A stretch of DNA of 64,000 nucleotides from Heterostelium album PN500 (taxonomy: Eukaryota > Evosea > Eumycetozoa > Acytosteliales > Acytosteliaceae), in the NCBI RefSeq assembly GCF_000004825.1, contig NW_008805076.1:558001-622000 (forward strand), in the 5' to 3' direction. Positions 1 through 12,700 of the stretch are shown here, piece after piece (position 1 is the first letter of the stretch; every line of letters starts with the position of its first letter). A model generated the notes under the pieces. The model saw only the letters and a list, made by a program, of their open reading frames with translations, was not told where the DNA came from and searched no databases. Position numbers and translations under genes: made by a program.

Positions 1-546
1 ACTCTGTGCGCAGCCAACAATAATGGCTCAATGGTAATTTGTTCCATCGGCCTTGCTTGTACCGGTGCCAAGTCGAATGTCGGAGTGTGTGCTCCATTCT
101 CACTTTTGGCTGACGGTTGCACTGGAGAATTCAAAACCGCTGACGCTTGCAAGAACTATAATGCGTTGTGTGCTGCCAATTCCGTTGTTGAGCAATGCAA
201 GACTCAAGCAGCTACACCAAATCTGCCAACAACAGCCAAAGTCAACACGGAAATCGTATCGATCTGTACAGAGATGCCAACGATGAAAGATTGTGCCACC
301 TGTCCGTACAATACCACAACTACTGGAACTCCAATGAATTGTGATTCATTCAAGGTCTACAGTGCCCTTTGCATTGACATGCCAAAGATGAGTCAATGCG
401 CTGACTATAACAACTACTGTAAGGAAGGAGAACCCATTCCAAAATCTTTAATCGGTTCCAACTATTGTGATACACCTGGATCTGCTTCATCTCTCAAAGT
501 ATCTTTTGGACTCCTCTTGTTATCAAGTTTCATCTTGACATTGTAA
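1..546 (+). CDS. C-terminal part of a Cys-rich, probably GPI-anchored secreted protein
   Basis: The reading frame is open from base 1, so the gene starts upstream of the window and only about 181 codons are present. The visible part has regularly spaced cysteines in imperfect repeats: LCAAN occurs twice, and a module of the form ALC-x2-MP-x-M-x2-C recurs as CTEMPTMKDC and CIDMPKMSQC. The last 17 or so residues are hydrophobic (VSFGLLLLSSFILTL) after a small-residue stretch GSASS, with nothing after the hydrophobic tail. This is the usual layout of a GPI-anchor signal, so a cell-surface or endosomal protein is inferred. Similar Cys/Met-rich modules occur in ectodomains of dictyostelid p80/Ctr-like proteins, but no transport membrane segments are seen here. 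Function unknown. Confidence 0.7.
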   Translation, partial: TLCAANNNGSMVICSIGLACTGAKSNVGVCAPFSLLADGCTGEFKTADACKNYNALCAANSVVEQCKTQAATPNLPTTAKVNTEIVSICTEMPTMKDCATCPYNTTTTGTPMNCDSFKVYSALCIDMPKMSQCADYNNYCKEGEPIPKSLIGSNYCDTPGSASSLKVSFGLLLLSSFILTL

Positions 547-766
547 TAAAGATTATTATATTCCTCAAAATTTAATAAATATAAAAGATACTGTTCAATA
601 AAGAATATAACAAAATAACCTCTCGTTAGCTGTAATATTTAATAATTAAAATGAATAATATAGTCGGTAGATCTACAATTTTTTTTGATCGATCATCGCA
701 GGTTAATTTTTTTTGCAAAGTAATCGATCACAAAATATTATATTTTTAAACAATATCTTTAAAATA

Positions 767-2353
767 ATGAATAAGATAATATTTTTAAAACTATTTAATT
801 TTAGATTAATTAGAGATTTAATATTTGAATATGTTAGAGTAATATCAAAGCAGATTGTAAAGAGTGATATGCTAAACACATTGAAATGGCATCAAGTCAT
901 AACGATACCTCATCAAATGGTTGCATATGGATACTTTGATCAATTAAAGGAGTTTTACGATGGTAAATTGAATCACAAGTTTTGGGCTGACGATGAACAT
1001 AGATCGTATGTCAGTATGCGTGCCGCTGAAATGTCGATACAGGTCAATAGAATCGATATTCTCAAGTTCTACATCGATCAAGTTAAGATACCAACCAATA
1101 CGAGTACATTGATGATCTATGTTGCCAAGTATGGACGTTTAGAGATGATGGAGTACTTACACAGGCGAGTACGTGATTCCGGATGGGATTACCGAACCGC
1201 TCTAAAAATGTCGCCAAACAGCAAGAATTTCGAAGTTTTTATATGTTTCTTAAAGAAATACTTGGCAAGTCAACAACATTTAGGATCTGACGACAGCCAG
1301 CCATTTTATAGTTTAGATAATACCTTGAATATCACATTTGAATGTGCATTGGAAGCTGGTCAGTTGGAAATCATGGATTATTTGTACAATAATTATAACA
1401 TCGATATTCATTCAGAGAAAATAGTAGAGATCCCACTTAAAGTTGGTGATATCAGGTTAATAGAGTGGCTGATAGATAGGAATGTAGATATTTGGGGATT
1501 GTACAGAGATTGTTGTATTCTAGATCGAGCTCTTCTCTATGGTAATCTCGAACTTGGTAAATGGATCCATGAGAAGCATACTGGCAGCAATATCGATACT
1601 GTCATTGCATCAGCGAATGCAATGGATAATGCAGTCCTTAGTAAAAGACAAGATATAGTTGAATGGCTACACTATAATAGAAGTGAAGGTTGTACGCCTA
1701 GTGCTATGGATTATGCTTCATCGATTGGATCAATCACTGTGCTGCAATGGTTCCATTGTAATAGAACTGAAGGATGTACATTCTTGGCGTTAGACAATGC
1801 AACACAAATGGGCAATATCGATGCAGTTCGATGGCTTCACGAGAATCGTACTGAAGGTTGTTCAATTAATTCCTATATCAATAGTATTAGAATGAATTAT
1901 CTAGAGATCTTTAAATTCCTTCTAGAGAATCGCTCGGATTTCCCAAAAGAGAAAATAGCGTCACTTATAAAATATACATTAAGATATTCAACTGAGTTTC
2001 TATCTTACTTTTACGAAAACTATCACTACACTGTAAACGAAATAGATAGTCACATCAGAAAGGCAATCAGTAGCTCAAATAAATATCAATTAAAATGGTT
2101 ACTCAAACGACATATCGATTTATTCAAACAAAATAATAATAATAATAATGTAGATAATCTCAATCGACTTGATATTAATCACCTAATTTCAGGTACCAAC
2201 GACTCACAAATGCTATTGATATTGAATGAATTCAGAATAGAAAATTTAGGAATAGTCTATTTCAAAGAAAGAAATTCATTTTGGTTTCAACTAATAATTA
2301 TGGTTTCATCAATAATAATATTAATTAGTTTATTTATTCAATACTTTATTTAA
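767..2353 (+). CDS. Ankyrin-like repeat protein with C-terminal membrane anchor
   Basis: Single-exon gene of 528 codons. The frame is open a little upstream, but the first ATG is at 767. The protein consists of degenerate ankyrin-type helix pairs of about 30-33 residues. The clearest run is three tandem units ending in NRSEGC, NRTEGC and NRTEGC, each preceded by a hydrophobic-W-hydrophobic-H pair (VEWLH, LQWFH, VRWLH). A short poly-Asn run lies near residue 475. The last 20 or so residues form one hydrophobic segment (LIIMVSSIIILISLF), suggesting a tail anchor. It belongs to the large, poorly characterised ankyrin-repeat family expanded in dictyostelids and resembles the gene at 41364-43244 in style but not closely in sequence. 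A scaffold role is inferred from the repeats only. Confidence 0.8.
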   Translation: MNKIIFLKLFNFRLIRDLIFEYVRVISKQIVKSDMLNTLKWHQVITIPHQMVAYGYFDQLKEFYDGKLNHKFWADDEHRSYVSMRAAEMSIQVNRIDILKFYIDQVKIPTNTSTLMIYVAKYGRLEMMEYLHRRVRDSGWDYRTALKMSPNSKNFEVFICFLKKYLASQQHLGSDDSQPFYSLDNTLNITFECALEAGQLEIMDYLYNNYNIDIHSEKIVEIPLKVGDIRLIEWLIDRNVDIWGLYRDCCILDRALLYGNLELGKWIHEKHTGSNIDTVIASANAMDNAVLSKRQDIVEWLHYNRSEGCTPSAMDYASSIGSITVLQWFHCNRTEGCTFLALDNATQMGNIDAVRWLHENRTEGCSINSYINSIRMNYLEIFKFLLENRSDFPKEKIASLIKYTLRYSTEFLSYFYENYHYTVNEIDSHIRKAISSSNKYQLKWLLKRHIDLFKQNNNNNNVDNLNRLDINHLISGTNDSQMLLILNEFRIENLGIVYFKERNSFWFQLIIMVSSIIILISLFIQYFI

Positions 2354-2409
2354 TTCTGTAATTATGTACATAAATAACTGTAAAATATATTCTTCATGTT
2401 TAGACTTTA

Positions 2410-2465
2410 AAAAACGGCGCAGCATGATTTAAGGCGGGAAGCTCTTAAAAAGTGATAAATGCTCA
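2410..2465 (+). repeat. Left terminal inverted repeat of the Tc1/mariner element
   Basis: Imperfect 55-60 bp repeat, inverted relative to 4334-4394. The shared core GATTTAAGGCGGGAAGCT lies at 2426-2443. Relative to the right end it has a gap of about 7 bp after CAGCA. The flanking TA at 2408-2409 matches the TA at 4395-4396 at identical spacing from GGMGCAG. Confidence 0.88.
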
Positions 2466-2647
2466 AATAAAAAAAATAAAAACTCATAATTAAAAAATTA
2501 AAAATAAAAATTAATGACAAAATGCATATGCTTAATGAGAATTGACGATTTTGAGAATTAACAGATTTCTCTTGAGTATTAATTGTTCGATGAGATTTGA
2601 TTTAAATATGTTTAAACCGTACAATAATTTATTTATATCAAATAATA

Positions 2648-4288
2648 ATGACAGTAGAATCATTAAAAAGAAAGAAAAGTAGTAATAGTAATACAAAAGT
2701 GAAGAGAACAGCATTAGACAACAAGATGTTGGCTTTTGCTGTTGAAGATCTTTTAACCTATGGAGTTACTGATGATATTTGTAAAAAATATAATATATCA
2801 AAGTCATCTGGATACAGATATGCTAGACAGTTCATAGAAACTGGTGACATTAGAGAGTTGTACAGTAAGAAGAGAGGGCCTGTCAAAGGAAAGAGAACCA
2901 AGATAACTCCAATGCTTCAGCAATTCATAATGGACAGAGTAGACTCTGAGCAATGCATCACTGGAGAGCAGCTAAAGAGAGAGATACAGGACCGCTTTCA
3001 GGTTTCAGTTGGGAAATCTACAATCAACAAATTCATACATGATCGAGGTTACACTTTCAAAGTAGCAGCACAAGAAGATATATCAAGAAACACACCCATT
3101 ATCATTAATGATAGATACACCTATGCAAATCTACTTCTGAAGCAAGGAAAGAGACCAGATCCAGATCATATCATCTACTACGATGTTACCTACTTTGAAA
3201 CCAATTTGGTAGCTAGGAAAGGTAGAGCACCAAAAGGTAAACCTGTTGTTAATCGCAAAGGTCACAGAGGTTTCTACGTTAAGATGCCAACAGGAATGAA
3301 ACAGACAGGAATGAAAAGAAAAACAACTGAGGCAGAAGCAGAAGCAGAAGAAGAAGAAGAGGAATATCAAGATACTGAGGATATAGAACAAGAGAAGGAA
3401 GAAGATGAAGATGATGGTGAGCAAGAAAGTGGAGAAATAGAGGAAAAGTTTGACTATGTTAATGGAATCCCATTTACAAAGAAACCAACAACTAGAGGTG
3501 GCAAAGCTGAAACGATTGCAGTGGTTTGTGCTGTAACTGGAAGGAAAATATTAATGGCAAGATCTCAGTTTGGCCATTTCACTAAGGATGCATTCAGATA
3601 CTTCTTTCGCACTTTGTTACAGAAAATTAGATAAAGAGTACCCCAATCAATCATTTACATTCATTGGAGACAAATGAAGGTATCTACAAAGATGCTCTGT
3701 CATTACTCTCAACTGATAAATACAAGAGACATAGATCTATACCGAATCCCAGATTTTCCCCTTTCTTGAATGCTATTGAATATCTATTCAATCAGTTGAA
3801 AGCTAAATGTTAGAGGTGGTCAATATCGTACAATCGGTGATCTGTTGACAGCCATTGGCAATTCATTCAAAAAGATCCAACCAGAGAATCTAGAGAACTA
3901 TCACAAAACAGTGGAACACTATCTTTATTTATCGTTGGATAAATTGCCAATCCACAGTTGGAGAGTCACCCTGGATAACAAAGTTAAAGTTCCTTTGGAT
4001 CCACCTGAACGACAATGGGATTATGCACATCAGACTATTTTCATGGCAGAGAAAGAGCGATTAGACACACCACTTGCAAAAGATGATGATAAGAATCAGC
4101 CAAAAGAATCAAAGAACTTCATGTTGGAAAATGGTCAAAAGGTATTCATTTATAAACAAAATGAAGAACCAACAAGCTACTCTGTTACAACCAAAAATAA
4201 GACCACTGCTAAGAAACCAACCAAGACAACTAAGAGACTACCAAAAAAACTAAAGAAATCAACCAAAACAACAAAGAAATCAACTTAA
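2648..4288 (+). pseudogene. Tc1/mariner transposase, frameshifted
   Basis: The frame starts at ATG 2648 and runs to 3634, then continues in two other frames to 4288, so at least two or three frameshifts separate the parts. The N-terminal 120 or so residues form a helix-turn-helix DNA-binding region (a KYNISKSSGYRYARQF-like helix, then a second HTH ending near STINKFIHDRGY). The first catalytic Asp is in IIYYDVTYFE. The second is in FTFIGD just after 3634, and the Glu is in FLNAIEYLF near 3770-3785, giving about 35 residues between the second Asp and the Glu. An unusual Glu/Asp-rich insert lies between the first and second Asp. The C-terminus is a Lys/Thr-rich basic tail. It is inactive as read. 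Confidence 0.85.
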
Positions 4289-4333
4289 TATTCTAAATAA
4301 AATAATTGTCAATTAGTCAATTCTCATAAACCA

Positions 4334-4394
4334 TGAGCATTTTTCCCTTTTTAAGCTTCCCGCCTTAAATCAGTGGTTGTACTGCTCCTTTTTT
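4334..4394 (-). repeat. Right terminal inverted repeat of the Tc1/mariner element
   Basis: Reverse complement matches the left end over GATTTAAGGCGGGAAGCT and AAATGCTCA. It contains an extra segment (CAGTACAACCACTG as read inward) that is shortened at the left end. Followed by the TA target-site copy at 4395-4396. Confidence 0.88.
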
Positions 4395-4505
4395 TATTAT
4401 TTTGGATAGTCGAACATTTACATTTTATAATTATTTTAAAAATTCTATCTAATTCAACATATTAAGACCAGTTTTGATTACTTTATTACTCATTTCATTT
4501 TAATA

Positions 4506-6647
4506 ATGTCAGATAAACAAAAACTGAGGGAAATAGACAAAAAATTAGTAACCAAAGATTGGGGTGCTAAATTTACAACAGATTATAATGGTAAACCAGA
4601 TTCTCAATCGGTCTGTGTCATTTGTAAAGAAACAATTTCGTGTACACATAAAGGAAATATTAGAAGGCATTTACAATCTGATGGGTGCGAGAAAGCAGGA
4701 GAGAGAGGTACTGGTGACACAGACTATGATAAAGATAAGGTTGATGACGCACTCGTCGATGTTATCGTCAACTGCAACCTCCCAATTAGCCTTGCCGATA
4801 ACATTTGGTTTGATAGGTTTCTAAGTTTCTTTCATTATACATCCCCTTCGGCAAAGGTCCTGAAACAAAAGATAATGGATAGGAGTCAATCAATGGAAAA
4901 ACAAATCAAGAGTTTTATTAATACTGTGGATCATGTATCTGTAACAATGGACTCGTGGACCAATACTGCACAAGATAACTTCACATCATTTAATGCTCAC
5001 ACTCTTGACAAAGATTTCAACTTTATATCACTTCTATTGTCTCCTAATGTACAACACACGAAATCGAATGTTGAAAACACAGCAATTTCAGTACTAGGTG
5101 CTAATGGATGGAATATTAAAAACAAGATAGTTTCAATTACAACTAATAATGCAGATAACATCTGCACTTCAATGAAAAGCTATCTAAAGGATTCCACTAT
5201 CCAACATACAAGGTAACTATTTACATGAGGTTAATCTATTGTATTATAATCTATAATTCTAAGAAAATTTAATAAACTAGATGCATGTCTCATACACTTC
5301 AACTGGTAGTAACAGATTCAATTAGTCTGGACGACAGAAAGACTTCAGAGTCGTTGAAACTTACTACTGAAAACACAATACAAACAGATGCTATAGAAGA
5401 CAGTTCAAGTTTAGACCAAGGTATTGATGCAGCTCAGTCTCAAGTTGAATATTCATCTCAATCCGATCCCAAGCAGAAGAAGGGCAAGAAGTACCGGCAC
5501 TAGTAATGTGAAGAATACAACATTGAAGACAAATACTGGTGCCAATAAGAGAAAGCTAGAGATGACAGAACACGATAATGTTGAAAGCACATTTACCTCT
5601 TCAACAAATACTATGGCAGAGTTCACATACGCGGTGTCAGATGAACCTTCCATTAATAATGTCCTACGCAAAGTCCGAACAATTTGCAGTAAGATTAAAT
5701 ATAGTCCTACACATGCAAACAAATTGAGGGATATGGTCAGAGCTGATGCACCACTCACCGCACAGGAAACAAAGTCGAAAAAGTATAAGGTACTAATCGG
5801 CTGTCCTACCCGCTGGACCTCTGTATATCAAATGGTTGTACGATACATCGAGCTAAAGGTCTATATCGATCAGATTTTATTGGATCAGTCAGAGTTCCAC
5901 ATGAGTGATAAAGAAATCGATATGCTTGATGACTACAGTGTTCTTCTTTACAAGTTTGAGTCATCAACAATGGAGTTAGCCACCCGTAACACATGCTCAA
6001 TTGAACGGTTAAGCGGCATCATCATCAACATGAAAGATTACTTTCATTGTGAAGATGTTAAAAATAGAAAGTTTACCACTGAAGGTCGTCGATTGAAAGA
6101 AGTTTTAGAAGTGTCTTTCAATAAGAGAATGGATCAGTATATCAATAATGATGAAGTTAAGGTGGCGTCATTCTTTAACCCATGCCATAAAGATTCATTC
6201 AACAAACTGGATAATGATGTTCAGCAAAAAGTCATTAAGCGTATTGAGCAGGAGATCAGTGAAATCAGTTCACAACATACTCCGTCGCCAATGAAAAAAC
6301 AAAAGAATGGTCCAGTTACATATCGTAGATTGTCATCCACAATTGCAAATACAGATCGCAAGATCAACGAAATCACCAAGTTTTTACAAGAGGTAAAAGA
6401 GAAAAGTGCAGATAATACCCCGGGTATTACCACTAATCTTTGGTGGAAAGAAAACCAGAGTAGATTCCCGAGACTAGCCAAACTTGCAAGACGATATCTG
6501 TGTGTCTCAGCAACCACTTTACCGTCAGAGAGCATCCTCTCAAGTGCTGGTAATATCTTTGACGATAAAAGGACTACAATGACGCATGAACTCTTCACAA
6601 GTCTTTTTTTCCAATACTGTAATAAAGACATCAATTTAAATTTCTAA
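4506..6647 (+). pseudogene. hAT-family transposase, copy 1 (frameshifted, with one intron)
   Basis: Starts at ATG 4506. A BED-type zinc finger (VCVICKE ... GNIRRHLQSDGC) opens the protein. The first hAT catalytic block is VTMDSWTN. An intron at 5213-5280 (68 bp, GTAACT..CTAG) joins T-R to C-M-S-H-T-L-Q-L, the hAT block equivalent to RCxxHTLxL. The frame then shifts once between about 5424 and 5503 and remains open to 6647. The C-terminal dimerisation block is present: NLWWKEN, PRLAKLARRYLCVSATTLPSES and a KR at the end of the motif. Because of the frameshift it is called a pseudogene, although one indel could be a sequence error. No convincing terminal inverted repeats or 8-bp duplication were found. 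It sits about 110 bp from the mariner end, so the two elements are adjacent rather than nested. Confidence 0.85.
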
Positions 6648-6773
6648 TTTTCAGGGTTTGATTTTCCAAATAATAAATATTTTATTATCGTATTAGAACT
6701 ATATTATTAGATTAAAATAAATATTATATGATATTATTTTTTTATTTAATTATTTAAATAATCTGTTGGTTTT

Positions 6774-9700
6774 TTAATGTGAATCAGGAGTTGCACCATC
6801 CATTGGAGATCCTTTCTTGAATGAGTTGGAAAGACGTTGAGTGAAGGATTTTCTGTAGCTTCCAGGTGGGATGCTTGTAGAATTGTTTAGCGGATTGTTG
6901 GTTTGCAGACTGCCAACGGTCATCAAGTGACCGGATGCTGCAAGAGAATTTCCACCGCCTGGACTATTGCTCGAGTTGGAGTCTATATCCTCGTGACTGT
7001 TTCCAAGTCCGTTGGAACCACTGAGTGTAGGTGTGCTAGAGTTGCTTGCTGGGAAGTAGCTTCCCTCGGGTGGAATGACGTGGAAGGGCTCCATGACGTT
7101 CAGTAGCAACAGATAGCCCGATTCCATTTCATCTTGGAAGTCGACAGCTGCCGGCAGACTCTGGTCGATCAACGAACGATTCAGCTGGAGTGCATCGGCA
7201 CAGACGCCGAGGAAAGCACTGAGTGAGCGACGTAGACGCGCGGTGAATTCCGGTGGGTAGCCAGATCCCTCCGCCAAGAAGATACGACAGATCTCTTGTG
7301 GTCCGGCATTCACCTGGAGACGAACTGAACCTTGAATGACTTGTTGCAACATCTTGAGGTTGGGAGGCGCCGCTTTGGTCTCGCTCAAAAGTGTTTCCGT
7401 ACGAGCTTCGATCGATTCAATCGAGTTTTCAATTGGTGAGAGATTGATGATCTGCTTGGAGACGACCTGGATTCTCTTTTTGGTGTATGGGAAATAGTTT
7501 TGAACGGTGAGGATCGTCTTTTGTTTGTATTGGTCGGCGACACTATTGCCGTGACCTGCACCGGATGCTGTGAACGGTGTCTCAAACATGAAGCGATTCA
7601 AGTTGATACAATGATCGAATGGTGTACGACGTTGAGTGAGTTCCTCCTCTGAGAAATAGGGAACTACCGATGTTAGTTGCAGATAGCATTGGTTGACGTC
7701 CAGCTTTGTGAGATCGACTGCGGTGGAACCCTCGATGATCTGTATCGATTTCTCATCGACACTGAACTTCTTGGAGAACAGTGTTCGCAAACGATCTTTG
7801 ATCTCGACGAGTCTGGTGATCTTTGGTTCCTTGTAGATGAACTCGATGCCGTTCAACTCCTCGAAGCGGTTGCCATAGAGACCGACACGGTAGTAGCTAC
7901 CCAACATACGTGACTTTGTTCTTGTACACTCGACAATCTTCTTAAAGATAACCTGGAGATCACCATGACAATTGGCCAACTCCTCGTAGTTTAGATTGTG
8001 TTCGTGTACCGGCAGTAACAGCTTGTAGACGAGATTCGCCATCTCAAAGAGATCGGCTTCCTTCAACAATCCGATGGCATCGTTAATCAAGCTTTGGAAG
8101 TAATCGATTGTGAATCGTTGATTACTTTCGTCGTCTTCACGCTCGATGTAGGAATTGGATTCCTCCAGTGAGTTACGATTGAATGTTGTGAATGCCTGGC
8201 TGCCAGAGATCGTTGGGACGGGCGAACCAATTAGAGCAAGATACTCTGCGACAAGAGCAGCCATGTGAAGATAGCATTGCGCTGCCTCAGAGTAATTCTC
8301 TTGTGAGCGATTAAAGTTGGCCAATCCCTGTAGCCATATCAAACGAGTGTCGGCATTGCTCTTGTTGTTCTCTGCAATACGATGATAGAGATCGGCAACC
8401 ATCTCTGGATCGTCTTTGTGGTTGTTTATCTTGATGTTATCGATGACAAACGTGTGCATTCTCTTTGTTAGATCCTCGACTTGCTTGGCGAATGACTTGG
8501 TTCCGAGTTTCTCTGCCTGTGTGACGGCATAGGTGTTGATAGTATCCAACGACTTGCGAAGATAGTAATCATCGCGAATCTCTCTCGAGACAATCTTTGA
8601 GAGACCAATGATGAACTGTGTCTTGGTTCGAACAAAGTTCTTTCTGGTCTGTTCGTAGTTCTTTCTCATAAGAATATAAGTGAATGCCGCAGCTTCTTCA
8701 CGTGTAGTCTTGTTGGGTGAATTGCAATGACGGATCACACCGTTGCACAAATCCGAACAAAAGTTGTTGTTTATCTCAAAGAGCGACTTGGGGAACTTGA
8801 AGACAAACTGACGCAGCGTAAAGTAGAGCTTGGGAATCAGTGTAATCGGTTGATTGCGAACCAAGAACGAGTGAAGCAGTTTGAATACCTTCTCGAGCAC
8901 ATCGTAGTACGGTGCAGTCTTGAGTTCACGCTCGAATTCATACATGAAATCATCGCTTATATCCAAGATGATAGCGCCAATCTCATAGGCGAGATTCGAC
9001 TCTAGACGATCGTCGTAGTCGGCAATGTTGATCTTGTTGGTCGTTCCCAGCGTACCCTTTGCGAATCCACGTTTGTCTTTGGTCAACGTGTTGTTGTTGG
9101 GACTGTTGTAAGAGTCGAGAATCGACTTTCGTGCATCGACACGCTTCTCACGCAGCGAGCGGCTATACTGTTTCTTGGAGCTGTAGGGCGACGTTCTGTT
9201 GCCAGTGTAAAAGTCTTCGAGTATCGATTTCGCAGTGGAGGTACGAATCGATGTCGACTCGAGAGCGCGGTCCAACAGCTTGTCCTTTCCGACAAACTCA
9301 AAGATATCGACACAACAACAGAGTATCTCAAACATTGCGACGTACTTGTCCTTCGATTCCTCTTTCCACCACAATCTCAACAGGTTGGGATGCACACTCT
9401 TCAGGAGATACAAGAACGATATCAAGATGTTACGCTTCACAATGAACGAATCATCTTTGAACACCGACCAATTACTGACGACACTCGATAGATATGGTAC
9501 GAAAACACCAACGATTCTCTGTTTGGTAAGTGGTTCTTGCCATCTTGAATCCATTTCAATTCTAATTAAAGTATCTCTCAATGAATTGGCTGCATCCATT
9601 CTCACCAAAACCTCTTTATGTGCCAATCCATTTGCAATGTTTGCCATCAATATTTCTGAAATAAAATGTTTTGAACTGGATTGACGATATATAATGTTAA

Positions 9701-12700
9701 TGATCAATTATCAATATTGAATAATGTAGTAGTAGTTACTTACGATGTTAAAATAGTATTTAATTTTAGAGATGGATCGATTCTGTAGGGAAGTGGAATG
9801 TTTAATTGTACAAAGTATTCATTTTGACAGATGATACGGAGGAATTCGAATTTGAGTTCGTTCATTTCAGCTTCTGATTCGCCGTTGGTCGACGATTCAA
9901 AGTCGGCCACGATTCTGTTGATGATTGAGAATACGTAACCACGGTCGGCAATAGAGAGAAGCGATGATATCAGTGTGCTCAGTGACTTGATCAGTTCCTT
10001 TGAGAGCTTGAATGTGTGTTTGACACGTGTAGATGCCTCCCATCTCAGGATGGCAATCAGCTTTCGTAGCTGACCACGTGCACCAACGAAACGACCCTTT
10101 CTAGTCTTGTTCTCTTCGCGACGACTTCTCTCGATTAAGCTGAGTGCCATCGATTTGTAGATGATCGAAAAGAAGAACTTGGAGAATCGCAATATGTTAT
10201 CAGAGTTGTGCTCTTGGAAACGAACCAACTCCAACCACGTACGAATCAATACTTCGTAGACGGGAATATCAGAGTGTTTGTTGTTGTTGAATACATACTT
10301 CGAGTAGCGTTGCGATGTGAGTGGCGCGACGTCGTTGACTATCGCCAGTAGTTCACCCATGAGAATGAACGACACCATCGACAACTCATTGGAGAGCGGA
10401 CCAGTCATGATTCTAAACAGTTGATTCATCAAGATCGGGAAGAACTGGGAGAGTGATTCTATCTTGGCTTGGGAGAGTCCACGAATTGCTCGTTTCAATT
10501 GGTCGGTGGAAGCAGCTGGATTGGCGACAACATTGAAGAACTGATTCAAATGCTCGTCGTTGGAGATGATCGAAGAGAAAAGCTTTGTTCTCACTTGGAA
10601 TATTGGCTTCTTATTATCGATGTAGCGCAGAGCTGCTTCGGTTTCGTCTTTGTTGTATTTCGGTGGCAGTTCCAATGCGACTGGCAGACTGTATACGTCG
10701 TCACTCAGAATTCGTCCGTGTTGGAACAGTGGGAGCACAGCATGTCCAATCGGTTGATCGTAGTTTGATTCCTTGTCCGACGATTTCTGACAGGTGATAT
10801 GATAGAATGTGAAGAGAAGATGTTGCGTTGGTAGGACGGTCATTGGCAAACGCATCTTAATCTCATCGTAGAATATCGGTGTCTTTGAGTGGTAGGTTAC
10901 CGACGAGTAGTATTTGGTGGTGAAGAGATCGGTGTTGCTGCGTCCATAGATCAACTTCATACCCTCGTAGTTGACGTTGTCGTCGTTCTCCATCAACTGG
11001 ACTTTGACTGTGATGTTACGCGCCGTTACACTACCGCTGCGATTCGAGAGATTGACAGACTCTGGATAGACATAGAGATTGTGGACAAACTCTGTGTTGG
11101 GTTCAAAGCGTGGATACGGTGCAAACTCTTGAATCTCACGTACAATCTTCTCAGAGGAAACAACCGATGTTGAACTGAGTGAAACTGGTGGTGGCGAGAG
11201 AGTAGCTGCTGCTGACTGGGGATCGAGTGGTCGTGGCGACAGACTGTCGGCGGGTGTGGAAGCAACTGAGGTTGCCGGGGTGGAAGTGAGCGAGGGTGGA
11301 ATGGGTGGCGGTGTAAATTGCAATGGGAGTAGCGATTGATTGAATATTACAGTGTTTGGAATGGGATCGGTGGTTGTCGTTCGGTAGTAGTTGCTCAGCT
11401 CCTTGACATCGATAGTACAATATCCTGGAATCACCTTTAACTTCTTGGTGCTGGCACTCTTTGAGTACTCGGACATCGTGGAATCTAACATCTGTGCATC
11501 GGTAGTATCCGGTCTATACTTGTACAACGGTCGGAAATGTGTATTATCACCGACACCCAACTCTCCGTCCATACCAAACAAAGGCACACAACCCCAACAA
11601 AATGCTTGTCTATAATTTCCAAGTCTTGAACAATAAGATTTGATTTGATCTTTTAATTTATCTTTTTCCTTATCCTTTAACTAAATTTATATTGAATTAA
11701 AACAACAATTAGAAAGTAGTTGATTATTATTTTAGTTGGCTAACTTACATTTAATTTAATATAAGGTTCGGCTTGGTCATCTATATCACCCATTAAAATC
11801 TTCTCAACTTTAAGTACCAGATATATGTCTTGTGATGACTTGCCAACATTAAAAAGAGCTCGCTTTGCTCTGTTGATTTCATCTTTAACAACGTTGTTGG
11901 TAGCCTGAGAGTTCTTGTTGTTGGCGTTGTTGCTGGAACCAGTCAAACTTGAGTTGCCGACGCCACCAAGAAGTTTCTCGGTTTTCTCGTTGTTGAAATC
12001 AAAGTGAAATACTTCTGAAATACGTGCTTTCTTTGCAATATCGTAGAGATACAATGAGCAGTAGAAAGGTTCACTCTCCTCCTCTTTGTCCCACAACTTG
12101 AAAGTAAGCTCTTTGCACTCCACCAAGATGGAACGCGACTTTTCACGCGCATACGGCGACGGTTCCGCTGCGAAAACGGGTGGATCCGAAAGTGTAAAGT
12201 ATGAAAATAAACTCTTTTGATTCTGCAGATCCGCTTTGTTCTGAACACGCAGCTGTCTTTCCAGATAACCCATGTGCAGTTCATCAACCTCATCGGTCTT
12301 TACTATAATATTCGTTGACATTGATGTACTATTTCTATTGCTATTTGAAGTGGTATTGCTGTCGTCATTCACTTCTTTGTTTCCTGCTGAAGTTGTTGCT
12401 GCTGCTGTTGATGTTGTTGTTTCATCGGGTGGCGGCTTCGATTCAATCTTTCGCTCCATCAGCTGATGCACAACGGCGTGTGGCGATTCATTGTTCTGAT
12501 AGGATGTTGTCTTTAGTGTTTTGTAGTTGGTTGACAAGTAAAAGTCGAGACAATCGTCAACCACCTGATTGACACCGGACTTGTAGTCGGTGGGAGGCGA
12601 TCTAATTCTGTTGTCCTTGACAACGTATTCCAGTGTGTCAACATTCATTTCCTCGGGAATCACTACCAATTCTCTGACAGTCTCACGATTGATCTCCTTC

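Larger units (their letters stand above)
2410..4394. mobile_element. Tc1/mariner-type DNA transposon (decayed)
   Basis: A 1985-bp element bounded by inverted repeats and a TA dinucleotide on each side (2408-2409 and 4395-4396). Read inward, both ends start with five or six A, then GGMGCAG, then share GATTTAAGGCGGGAAGCT and AAATGCTCA. The left end lacks about 7 bp present on the right. The interior encodes one transposase on the + strand, broken by frameshifts. TA target duplication and a DDE transposase are the hallmarks of the IS630-Tc1-mariner superfamily. The ends look well preserved, so mobilisation in trans is conceivable, but the transposase itself is broken. Confidence 0.88.
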
